This document shows positions 1-6,921 of a stretch of DNA of 8,382 bases, in pieces. The position numbers and the translations under genes were made by a program. The stretch covers positions 1 through 8,382 of the forward strand of contig WJIO01000271.1 of assembly GCA_014730235.1 (NCBI GenBank), written 5' to 3'. The notes below the pieces were generated by a model. It worked only from the letters and a program-made list of their open reading frames with translations. It was not told where the DNA came from and searched no databases. Within the stretch, counting starts at the first letter, position 1, and every line of letters begins with the position of its first letter. Origin of the DNA: Candidatus Poribacteria bacterium (lineage in GTDB: Bacteria > Poribacteria > DTPJ01 > WJIO01).

Positions 1-77
1 CTATGGAATGGCTGGAATATAGTTTCATCCTGGTGTTTTCTATGAGTGCTTTATTTCAGGGAGAAAGTGCAGAATAA
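1..77 (+). CDS. C-terminal end of an upstream gene (partial, 5' end outside window)
   Basis: The frame whose codons begin at position 3 is open from the left edge to a TAA at 75-77 and encodes 24 visible residues beginning MEWLEYSFILVF and ending FQGESAE. The TAA shares its last base with the ATG of the AddB-like gene (TAATG), an arrangement typical of translationally coupled operon genes. Both other plus frames are closed early, by a TGA at 43-45 and a TAG at 20-22. The fragment is too short for a family call. The in-frame ATG at position 3 means it could in principle be a tiny leader ORF, but the end of a longer gene is likelier. If real, it is a candidate third member of the AddAB-like operon. 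Confidence 0.5.
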   Translation, partial: MEWLEYSFILVFSMSALFQGESAE

Positions 78-2782
78 TGAGAAAAGTCAAATCTATCAGG
101 CAAATATATGAAGAAGTCAAAGATCATGATCTGGTTATTACAGTCGATGCCCCATTGCGAACAGCACTGAATAAGCAACTTGATAAACCTATGCTGGGTA
201 TGTTTGCAGTTACCCCAAAGGAACTGGCCTCTGAATATGCAGTTCATAACCTGGGTAAACCTTTAATGGATGAATCAACGGCGATTTTGAAGGTGGCAAA
301 AAGTCTGGATCTGGAAATCAAGCAAACACATTATAACGTAAGCAGGATATTCCATATCTGGCAGAACAAAGGTAAAATACAACAGGTTGGGCAATATATG
401 ACTGATTCTGTAGCAGAAATGCTGAACCTGGTGTGGGATCTGCCAACAGTATATAGCGCCATGGAGCGATTTAACCGTTCTGTCCTTACGGGCAAACGTA
501 TAGCGGTCGTTGGTTATGACTTATTTACAGAGCTTGATAAAAGTGTCTTGCCTGAAGTGTATAACGAAATCGGTGTTTTCACAAATGAGGTGTATGAACT
601 GCCGGAATTATACGCTTTCCCCAGCGAGAAAAACGTTGTTGATAAAGTCGTCTCTATAATCGACAGAGAAAATGCGGATGATATAGCTATTGTGCTTAAT
701 CCAGACAGTTCTTATCTGCCGCTCGTCAGATCCAGGCTAACAAACAGAGGTGTTCCGCTTAACACAAGAAGGCAATTGAGTGATCATTTTTTAACAAGAC
801 AAATACTAAGACTTATAGAAATTGGTATGAATTTAAACGACCGTATTGTAGGAGAATTTTTACCAATTGCCAATCTTCTCTCCTTGCACATTAACCACGG
901 GTATAGTAAATACTTGCTATCAGAATACATAAATATTGCAAACAAAGATACAAATTTGAATGACTTATATAATTTCCTTACAAATATTACAGCAAGAAGC
1001 TATGCCGAAGTTATGGATTGGTTAAGAGACAGGGATATCAAGCCGCCAACAGAATTCATGGATTTGCTTGAGCAATTGGATATAAGGAATCAGGTTGTAA
1101 ACTTTGACTCCTATTCAAACCTAGTATACTACATGACGAACTTTGATTTTGATATACCGGGAAATAAGAGCGGAGCGCTGCTGGTCAACTGTATGAACTC
1201 AGCATATGTTGACAGACCTGTCTGCCTCTTCCTGGGAATGGACGCATCATGGACCAGAAATGTTAATGAGGAATGGCTGGATAGCAGGAACGAAAACGCC
1301 AAAAGTCTTGATATGTTTCAGATTCTTCTGCAGCAGGGACAACAGAGATATTATTTTGTGTCCAGTATGAAAGATAACCAGAAAGTCATTCCTTGCTACT
1401 ATTTTAACGCTCTATTGGAACCTACTATTGATAACTTTTCGGATCCGGTGTTTACAATCAAAAAGATGGGCATCGTTGCTGATACTGATAATTGGGAAGG
1501 CAGCGTATCAGATATAGAAGCTGAGTTATATAAATTTACACATTTCTCACAGAGTTCTTTGAATGCTTTTGTCCAGTGTCCAAAGCTATATGCCTATGAA
1601 CATCTGAGTAGTCCAAAGGAAGAAACATATTTTTTGAAAGGCAATCTGCTGCATGATTTTGCTGCCTTCTATTTCAATTATCCGGATGTGGTTAATAGTA
1701 GGGGAAATAGCTTCTTTGTGGATCATATGATAGCAGAATACAGAAAAATGGTAAGTGATATAAAGATTGATAAAGAATATACGCTTTTCAATATAGGAGT
1801 CCAGAATATACGGTCTTTCATTGATGCACTTGAGGTGGACTATAGCATTGCTCTGGATGTGATTAATAAGTCAAAACGAAGCGAAGAAAATCGTTTTGCT
1901 AATCTTCTGGGAATGAGTATAGACAGCAAGAATTCGGAACCAGAATTTATAGATGACGACCTTGACATTAAAGGCATATTTGACCTGATTGTGGATCATT
2001 CGACTATAGTAGACTATAAGTCAGGTATGAAAAAGAAGTCGGCATCCAAAATCGTAAAAGGAGCAAATCCCAGATTCATTGTTAACAAAGGATTTATCGA
2101 TGATGCAGACAGTGAGGATGTAGACCGCAGTGATATGCAGGATTCATATTCTGTCATGGATGACTTGGACTTTCAGCCGATACTATATATTCATCAATTG
2201 CGACGTTATAATACAGATACTATAAGCTTTCTTCATTATTATTGCCTGGGAAATTACAAGGATATAATCAATGGAGTAGCAGATCCTGATACTAGCACAG
2301 TTCTTATCAGGTATTATCCCCTCGCCTTTAACCAGTTTCTGCAATCAGAAGACGCAATGGAACTATTGGCTTCCTCCCAAGACAGGAGGAAGATAATCAG
2401 CAACCTGGGAACTGAAGCGTTAAGTAGTTTTTTTAGACAAAACCCTATACCGGAAGCTTTACAATTCGATAATCAACAATTACTTAACAGCCAGTATCAG
2501 GATATGTTCTCCCAATATATATTTGATGGAATGGGAAAACAAAATAAATCTTTGCAAGAATGTGCTGATAGCTTCCTGAAGACCATAGTATCACTTAGGA
2601 CTGGAAACAGACAAAAGATTGCATTATTCTTCAAGGAAGACCTGGATGCCTTTGAGTTATTTGTCCAGGAAAAGCTTTTAGAGATGAATACTTACCTACG
2701 GGATGGTTTCCCAGCCCGGCCATTGTCAAGAAAAGTCTGCAAAAAATGCTCTTGCAGTGATATTTGCATGAACAAGCTATAG
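77..2782 (+). CDS. AddB-like helicase-nuclease subunit with Fe-S cysteine staple
   Basis: This 901-residue protein looks like the AddB side of an AddAB double-strand-break resection complex. The N-terminal 450 or so residues resemble superfamily 1 helicase folds without a working ATPase: where a Walker A loop should stand (about residues 20-30) there is VDAPLRTALNK, with no GxGKT. Helicase-like strands appear near 202-240 (IAIVLNP, then YLPLVRSRL) and 369-389 (SAYVDRPVCLFLGMD). A RecB-type PD-(D/E)XK nuclease follows, with H526, D636, and D646-Y647-K648, then a QxxxY motif at Q700-Y704. Cysteines C501, C888, C891 and C897 (C, long gap, then CxxCx5C) match the 4Fe-4S staple of AddB. At 901 residues it is shorter than Bacillus AddB (about 1160). 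The ATG at 77 overlaps the upstream stop, and GGGAG at 59-63 is a rather distant ribosome binding site. A Cas4 or lone RecB-like nuclease is unlikely, given the long helicase-like region and the AddA-like partner. Confidence 0.85.
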   Translation: MRKVKSIRQIYEEVKDHDLVITVDAPLRTALNKQLDKPMLGMFAVTPKELASEYAVHNLGKPLMDESTAILKVAKSLDLEIKQTHYNVSRIFHIWQNKGKIQQVGQYMTDSVAEMLNLVWDLPTVYSAMERFNRSVLTGKRIAVVGYDLFTELDKSVLPEVYNEIGVFTNEVYELPELYAFPSEKNVVDKVVSIIDRENADDIAIVLNPDSSYLPLVRSRLTNRGVPLNTRRQLSDHFLTRQILRLIEIGMNLNDRIVGEFLPIANLLSLHINHGYSKYLLSEYINIANKDTNLNDLYNFLTNITARSYAEVMDWLRDRDIKPPTEFMDLLEQLDIRNQVVNFDSYSNLVYYMTNFDFDIPGNKSGALLVNCMNSAYVDRPVCLFLGMDASWTRNVNEEWLDSRNENAKSLDMFQILLQQGQQRYYFVSSMKDNQKVIPCYYFNALLEPTIDNFSDPVFTIKKMGIVADTDNWEGSVSDIEAELYKFTHFSQSSLNAFVQCPKLYAYEHLSSPKEETYFLKGNLLHDFAAFYFNYPDVVNSRGNSFFVDHMIAEYRKMVSDIKIDKEYTLFNIGVQNIRSFIDALEVDYSIALDVINKSKRSEENRFANLLGMSIDSKNSEPEFIDDDLDIKGIFDLIVDHSTIVDYKSGMKKKSASKIVKGANPRFIVNKGFIDDADSEDVDRSDMQDSYSVMDDLDFQPILYIHQLRRYNTDTISFLHYYCLGNYKDIINGVADPDTSTVLIRYYPLAFNQFLQSEDAMELLASSQDRRKIISNLGTEALSSFFRQNPIPEALQFDNQQLLNSQYQDMFSQYIFDGMGKQNKSLQECADSFLKTIVSLRTGNRQKIALFFKEDLDAFELFVQEKLLEMNTYLRDGFPARPLSRKVCKKCSCSDICMNKL

Positions 2783-2796
2783 ATAGCCATATGGCA

Positions 2797-2803
2797 GAAG
2801 GAG
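2797..2803 (+). promoter_or_regulatory. Ribosome binding site fixing the AddA-like start at 2809
   Basis: GAAGGAG lies five bases before the ATG at 2809. The same frame could also open at TTG 2764, overlapping the AddB-like gene by 19 bases, or at ATG 2791, but neither has a comparable site at the right distance. Conserved family sequence (LNPEQ, then Walker A) begins just after the 2809 start. Confidence 0.75.
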
Positions 2804-2808
2804 TTAAA

Positions 2809-5676
2809 ATGCCACGACAATTGAATCCCGAACAAGAAAATATATCCCGGAGCATAGATGGTATATATGTCGTTGACGCAGGAGCCGGAACGGGAAAAAC
2901 AACCACTATTACTGAACGATACAGGAGTATTCTGGAGAAAGTTTCACCAGACAGGATCCTTCTTTTGACATTTACCGACAATGCGGCTGAACATATGCGC
3001 GATGAAATAATAAATCAATGCTCTGATATGTATAATATATGGGAATTGATGGATGCTCCTATCAGCACCTTTCATTCATACTGCAACGGGTTGCTAAAAA
3101 AACATGGACTGAGCGCGCCGGAATACCTGGGTATACAGGAAAAGCTCCATAATTACAGGGTTATGGAAAACAGTATCTATGAGCGCCAGATATTCAAGAC
3201 ATTCTTCGGCGATTTTCGGGAGCGGAACCCAAAATATGTTGACTTATACAAGGTGATAGAGGACACTGAAGTCTTGTCATTGATCAAACGACTTTGCTGC
3301 AAAGGTATATTTCCCACTAAGGATGCCTGGTTTGGGAACGGTATCCAAATGTTAGAAGGTGATTTTGCAGGATACATGGAAAGATTCCGTGTTCTTAATG
3401 AGCCTGGTCAGGGCAAGAATGGCAAACGGACACAGTCAGAGTTTCTAAAGTCTTTTAAACCCAAATTCCGGGAAAATATATATATTTCCCATCCTGAGGA
3501 AGAAGAACTCTTCAACGGAGTATGGGTAAACCCGGAGATGGCAGAATCTGCATTTTGCAGTGATGATCGAACCTTACTCATGAAATTTGTCTATGATGCA
3601 TATCTGGAGTATATAAAATTTTGTATGCACTCCAACCAGATCAATTTCGAATTCATGATTATGTTTGCCTTTGTATTACTGCATGGTGATCATGGACTGA
3701 GGGAGAAGACGGCTTTTGATTATGTCATGGTAGATGAGTTCCAGGATACCAACGAATTGCAATTCATGATGACACTACTTCTGATGAAGACCAATAATCT
3801 TTGCGCCGTTGGCGACTGGAAGCAGGGAATCTATAGTTTCAGGTACGCTACAATAGACAACATTCTTGATTTTGATGATAAGATCGAACATTACAGGGAT
3901 GTCCTGAATATAGACTATACCCGCGTTAGCTTTGATACTGACACTAATCATAAGGAATTTGTCACCAATTACAGGAGTTCCCAGAAGATACTGGATTTTT
4001 CCGAAAATTCTCTGATTGCCAGAGCAACGAAGGAAGAGAAAATAGACGAAAGTGTCAGAAATGAGATCACACACTTGCTAGCTGGCAAGGAATTGGACGA
4101 TAAGACAAATATCGAGTTTATGATGGTAGATGATACAGATAAAGAATACTATATAATCCTTGGTAAGATCCGGGAGATGGTCCAAAATAGCGAATATATG
4201 CTTAAAGATTGGGATGGAGATAAATATACTCTACATCCGGTGGATTACAGAGACATTGCAGTCCTCACCCGAACCAGGATATTTGGTCTCGAACTGCAGA
4301 CCAGAGCCACGGAATATGGCATACCTGTCAACTATGATGGCGGGATTGAGTTATTCAGGACACAACCGGCAATCCTGGTGCTGGCATGGCTAAGATTGAT
4401 GGTGAACGTCAGAAATAGCAATGGTTGGATCCCTGTCCTGGAGAAAGAAGGTTACAGTTTTGCAGAGATCAGGACTATCATTCATAAGAAGCAGTGGCCT
4501 GAAAGGCTCCTGCAATTTAGAGGAGAACTGCTGAAGCAGAAATCGGATCTGGCAGCCTTGGTAGATAATATCCTCAACTTCTACGGCTTCACATGCGACT
4601 ATTCCAACGCGCTGGTCGTAGAACTTGAGGAACTGTTTCGCAATTCCCTGGCATCAGTACCTGACCTGATTGGGTTCATTGAGGAGAGCATCAATCAGAA
4701 TGAAACCCAGAACATAGACATAAATAGATCAGAGAACGCCGTAACCATACAGACCATACATGGGGCAAAGGGACTTGAATATCCCGTTGTATTCATTGTC
4801 GATGTGAACAGCAGGCATTTCCCTTCTACAATCACTGACAGCGATATGCTATATTATCATGACCTGACGGGCTTACGTATAAGAAAAGAGTATGGTGAGA
4901 AGAACGGTCACAAGTTTGTCTTCAACAAATGGCAGTCGGACTTACTTTCAACAAAGCTCTTTTCCGACTATGACGAGGAGAGACGTTTGCTATACGTTGC
5001 CATAACGAGGGCAAAGCAATACCTGGTGTTTACGGCAAACCCGACCTGCTCTACTTTCTTTAAAGATATGGCAGATGGTTTTGAGGTTATAGAGGACTAT
5101 CATCCCGCAAATATTGAGAATATGGAGTCTATAGATATTGGCGGAGCTGAGGTACTTGATGAGATTATTATAGGTGATTATGAGAAACAGGGAAATGTAT
5201 TCAGCGTGCATGACCTGATGCAGTATTCCAGCCCTGAATTGGGAAAAGGCATGGACTTTGGTAATGAACTCCATAATTTTGCCCAGAAAGTGGCACTTGG
5301 TATTGATGTCCAATGGAACGAACCTGAAGCTGAGCGGATAAGAAGCTTCATAACGTCGCTTAAAGCCAGAGAGCTGAGACCAGAAGTCCAGTGTTCATTG
5401 CCCCTCGGCAACGATCTAATCCGCGGTAAGATCGACCTGGTAGCATTTTGTGATGATGGGATCACAATCGTAGATTACAAGAGCGATCTGACCGAGATCA
5501 ATGAGGGAGAATACCAGAAACAGTTATCTGTTTATTATCATGTTCTTCGAGAGCTTCATCCAGATAAGCCAATATACTGTTCGCTCTACTATGTATCAAT
5601 GGATATAGTAAAGGGTATTACTCCATTTTCTTTGGAGAAAACTAGGGAATTTCTGAAATGTTCTATTGGCAGTTAA
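2809..5676 (+). CDS. AddA-like UvrD-family helicase with C-terminal RecB-type nuclease
   Basis: This 955-residue protein combines an ATP-driven superfamily 1A (UvrD/Rep) DNA helicase with a PD-(D/E)XK nuclease, the plan of AddA. Numbered from ATG 2809, it shows a Q motif (LNPEQ, 5-9), Walker A GAGTGKT (25-31, K30), motif Ia LTFTDNAAEHM (53-63), and motif II DEFQDT (309-314). Motif III is GDWKQGIYSFR (335-345), motif IV NYRSS (387-391), motif V TIHGAKGLEYP (from 649), and motif VI RRLLYVAITRA (725-735, arginine finger R734). The nuclease has H822, D876, D889-Y890-K891 and QxxxY at Q905-Y909. All key residues are present, so both activities are probably intact. It begins 26 bases after the AddB-like stop, giving the addB-addA order seen in Firmicutes. 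It is shorter than Bacillus AddA (about 1230), with only about 85 residues between motif VI and the nuclease. A stand-alone UvrD or Gabija GajB is less likely because of the nuclease and the AddB-like partner. Confidence 0.88.
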   Translation: MPRQLNPEQENISRSIDGIYVVDAGAGTGKTTTITERYRSILEKVSPDRILLLTFTDNAAEHMRDEIINQCSDMYNIWELMDAPISTFHSYCNGLLKKHGLSAPEYLGIQEKLHNYRVMENSIYERQIFKTFFGDFRERNPKYVDLYKVIEDTEVLSLIKRLCCKGIFPTKDAWFGNGIQMLEGDFAGYMERFRVLNEPGQGKNGKRTQSEFLKSFKPKFRENIYISHPEEEELFNGVWVNPEMAESAFCSDDRTLLMKFVYDAYLEYIKFCMHSNQINFEFMIMFAFVLLHGDHGLREKTAFDYVMVDEFQDTNELQFMMTLLLMKTNNLCAVGDWKQGIYSFRYATIDNILDFDDKIEHYRDVLNIDYTRVSFDTDTNHKEFVTNYRSSQKILDFSENSLIARATKEEKIDESVRNEITHLLAGKELDDKTNIEFMMVDDTDKEYYIILGKIREMVQNSEYMLKDWDGDKYTLHPVDYRDIAVLTRTRIFGLELQTRATEYGIPVNYDGGIELFRTQPAILVLAWLRLMVNVRNSNGWIPVLEKEGYSFAEIRTIIHKKQWPERLLQFRGELLKQKSDLAALVDNILNFYGFTCDYSNALVVELEELFRNSLASVPDLIGFIEESINQNETQNIDINRSENAVTIQTIHGAKGLEYPVVFIVDVNSRHFPSTITDSDMLYYHDLTGLRIRKEYGEKNGHKFVFNKWQSDLLSTKLFSDYDEERRLLYVAITRAKQYLVFTANPTCSTFFKDMADGFEVIEDYHPANIENMESIDIGGAEVLDEIIIGDYEKQGNVFSVHDLMQYSSPELGKGMDFGNELHNFAQKVALGIDVQWNEPEAERIRSFITSLKARELRPEVQCSLPLGNDLIRGKIDLVAFCDDGITIVDYKSDLTEINEGEYQKQLSVYYHVLRELHPDKPIYCSLYYVSMDIVKGITPFSLEKTREFLKCSIGS

Positions 5677-5768
5677 TATTTCTTGAGATGGAATTCGAAA
5701 GTATTGTGTGAATAAATTTGTTGTGCTGAAAATATACTGATAATTACATATAAAGGAGAATTCTTATT
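5677..5768 (+). promoter_or_regulatory. AT-rich spacer that may carry a promoter for the orphan gene
   Basis: This 92-base gap between the AddA-like gene and the orphan gene is AT-rich and has no convincing hairpin terminator. AAAATATACT at about 5729-5738 could be an archaeal TATA box or a bacterial -10 element (TATACT), but I find no -35 element at proper spacing. Read-through from the AddAB-like operon is therefore as likely as an independent promoter. The promoter call is a guess from composition; only the ribosome binding site at its right end is clear. Confidence 0.25.
5752..5758 (+). promoter_or_regulatory. Ribosome binding site of the 328-residue orphan gene
   Basis: AAAGGAG ends ten bases before the ATG at 5769 and is a strong Shine-Dalgarno match. 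It supports this start over the internal ATG at 5865, which has no such site upstream. Confidence 0.7.
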
Positions 5769-6755
5769 ATGTGTGAAATACTAGATCATCAGATTTCTAC
5801 AGAAGGTAATATCGTTAATTTGTGGACCACTAAATATATCAGGTTTAATGTAGATGAAAAAAAAATGAAATATGAAAAATATTGGATACAGAAGGTCAAA
5901 GCCGAACTATATGAAAAGTTTAAACAAATCAAGCATAATGACGCTATGATTTTGAGAGGAACATATAAATCAAAAGAGACTCCCAAAGGTATATTTCCCG
6001 ATATAGAAAATATTCTATTCTATAATATTGGTGGCTTTGGAACTCTCTGCCGCAGGGGGTTAATCTTTGAAGGTTTACCTCAGTGGATGGTGAAAACCGT
6101 GTCACTACCCGAACCCCCTTGCCCTTTGATATCCGAATCGCTTAACTATTATAGATATGAAATGGTTAGTGTAGATGACCAAGAACCTAGACTTTGGGAC
6201 AAAGGCGATACATTGGCTAGTTGGGTGAAAATCCCATTTGAGAGCAGCTTTTTCACTGAAAGTTCAACTAGAAAAGCTTGCATTATTTGGAGTGCTTTAA
6301 GAAGTCATGCGAATAGCATAAATGTGAATGATAACTATAAATTGCCAATTGAACGAGGCGTAAAATTTGGCATTCGTTTGAAACTACATTTACCTATCAG
6401 CAACACATTGAATATAGATAAGGCAAAGTCCTTGATTGATGGCACTGTCGTTGCATTTCAAGGATGTAATAATGGCAATGGTATAGATTACGTAGTAGAG
6501 CGGATATATAATATATCCGAAGTGCTAAAGGGGAATCTAACTCCCGGTGATATAAAAAAATATCTTACTTTCGAGAAATATCGAAAACTAGAGGTTTTGT
6601 GGTCAGGAAAAATCATGGAAGGCAAAGCCACAAGACCTCGCTGGGCTCCTGATGATGATTTTTGCGTTTTTGGCTCTGTGGTTCTTGACAATACTCCTAG
6701 TAGTGATTATATGTTCAGCGGATGTTTGTTTGAGATTAAGGAAAGAAGACCATAG
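5769..6755 (+). CDS. Protein of unknown function, 328 residues, AT-rich
   Basis: I do not recognise this family. The protein starts MCEILDHQISTEG and ends GCLFEIKERRP. It has no obvious signal peptide or membrane segment and looks like a soluble mixed alpha/beta protein. There is a lysine-rich, probably helical stretch at about residues 30-55, then a possible core with FPDIENILFYNIGG near 75-90. The second half is richer in predicted strands, with KFGIRLKLHLP near 200 and DGTVVAFQG near 224-232. No catalytic motif stands out. Coding is supported by the clear ribosome binding site, the 987-base open frame and the lack of a credible ORF on the other strand. Sampled lines are roughly 32-37% GC, below the AddA-like gene and well below the SNF2 gene, which suggests a separate origin. 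It follows the AddAB-like pair in the same direction and could be an accessory subunit, but nothing in its sequence proves that. Confidence 0.8.
   Translation: MCEILDHQISTEGNIVNLWTTKYIRFNVDEKKMKYEKYWIQKVKAELYEKFKQIKHNDAMILRGTYKSKETPKGIFPDIENILFYNIGGFGTLCRRGLIFEGLPQWMVKTVSLPEPPCPLISESLNYYRYEMVSVDDQEPRLWDKGDTLASWVKIPFESSFFTESSTRKACIIWSALRSHANSINVNDNYKLPIERGVKFGIRLKLHLPISNTLNIDKAKSLIDGTVVAFQGCNNGNGIDYVVERIYNISEVLKGNLTPGDIKKYLTFEKYRKLEVLWSGKIMEGKATRPRWAPDDDFCVFGSVVLDNTPSSDYMFSGCLFEIKERRP
6501..6519. repeat. Perfect 19-bp palindrome inside the orphan gene
   Basis: CGGATATAT-A-ATATATCCG is a perfect nine-base inverted repeat around a single central base, within the codons for E-R-I-Y-N-I-S of the orphan gene. 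The form is that of a site for a dimeric DNA-binding protein. It lies well inside a coding region and much of it is alternating A/T, so a functional role is unproven. Confidence 0.6.
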
Positions 6756-6837
6756 CTTGGAGTTAATGCTAAAATAGATTGAGAATTTATTGTTATAATT
6801 GTGAATCTTTCATAAAAACGTGCTAAAACTTAGACAG

Positions 6838-6873
6838 AACAATGTTTTATGCTGCATATTTTTTTCCATTGTT
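6838..6873 (+). terminator. Possible terminator region between convergent genes
   Basis: The 166-base spacer 6756-6921 separates two convergent genes and so should hold transcription ends for both strands. Within it, AACAATG (6838-6844) can pair with CATTGTT (6867-6873) across a 22-base loop that ends in a run of seven T (6859-6865), and more T-rich sequence follows at 6883-6895. The stem is weak and the T run lies in the loop, not after it, so this is not a textbook intrinsic terminator. T tracts alone could serve in an archaeon. I see nothing else in the spacer. Confidence 0.22.
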
Positions 6874-6921
6874 GTATCTGAATTTATTTTTATTTGCTAA
6901 TCTTGTTTGCATCGTTATCAT

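Noticed and set aside
1553-2782. Cas4 nuclease or CRISPR adaptation module
   Set aside because: The cysteine and RecB motifs resemble Cas4, but the protein is 901 residues with a helicase-like N-terminus and an AddA-like partner; no cas1, cas2 or repeat array is visible.
2764-2808. TTG at 2764 or ATG at 2791 as the start of the AddA-like gene
   Set aside because: Neither has a well-placed ribosome binding site, whereas ATG 2809 has GAAGGAG five bases upstream and conserved family sequence begins just after it.
2780-2824. TAG read-through (pyrrolysine) joining the AddB-like gene to downstream sequence
   Set aside because: The frame after the TAG closes within about 14 codons at a TGA and adds nothing conserved, while the cysteine staple ends just before the TAG as expected for AddB.
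3470-3490. GGGAAA-(AT-rich)-TTTCCC inverted repeat in the AddA-like gene
   Set aside because: Only the six-base arms match and the centre is a simple alternating AT run, within codons for R-E-N-I-Y-I-S; chance is the likeliest explanation.
2631-5465. Minus-strand open frames opposite the AddB-like and AddA-like genes
   Set aside because: They are short, low-complexity-looking translations antisense to well-supported conserved domains.
2764-5676. Gabija system (GajB-type UvrD helicase)
   Set aside because: The helicase is about 955 residues with a C-terminal RecB nuclease, and its partner is AddB-like; no OLD/TOPRIM GajA-type gene is present.
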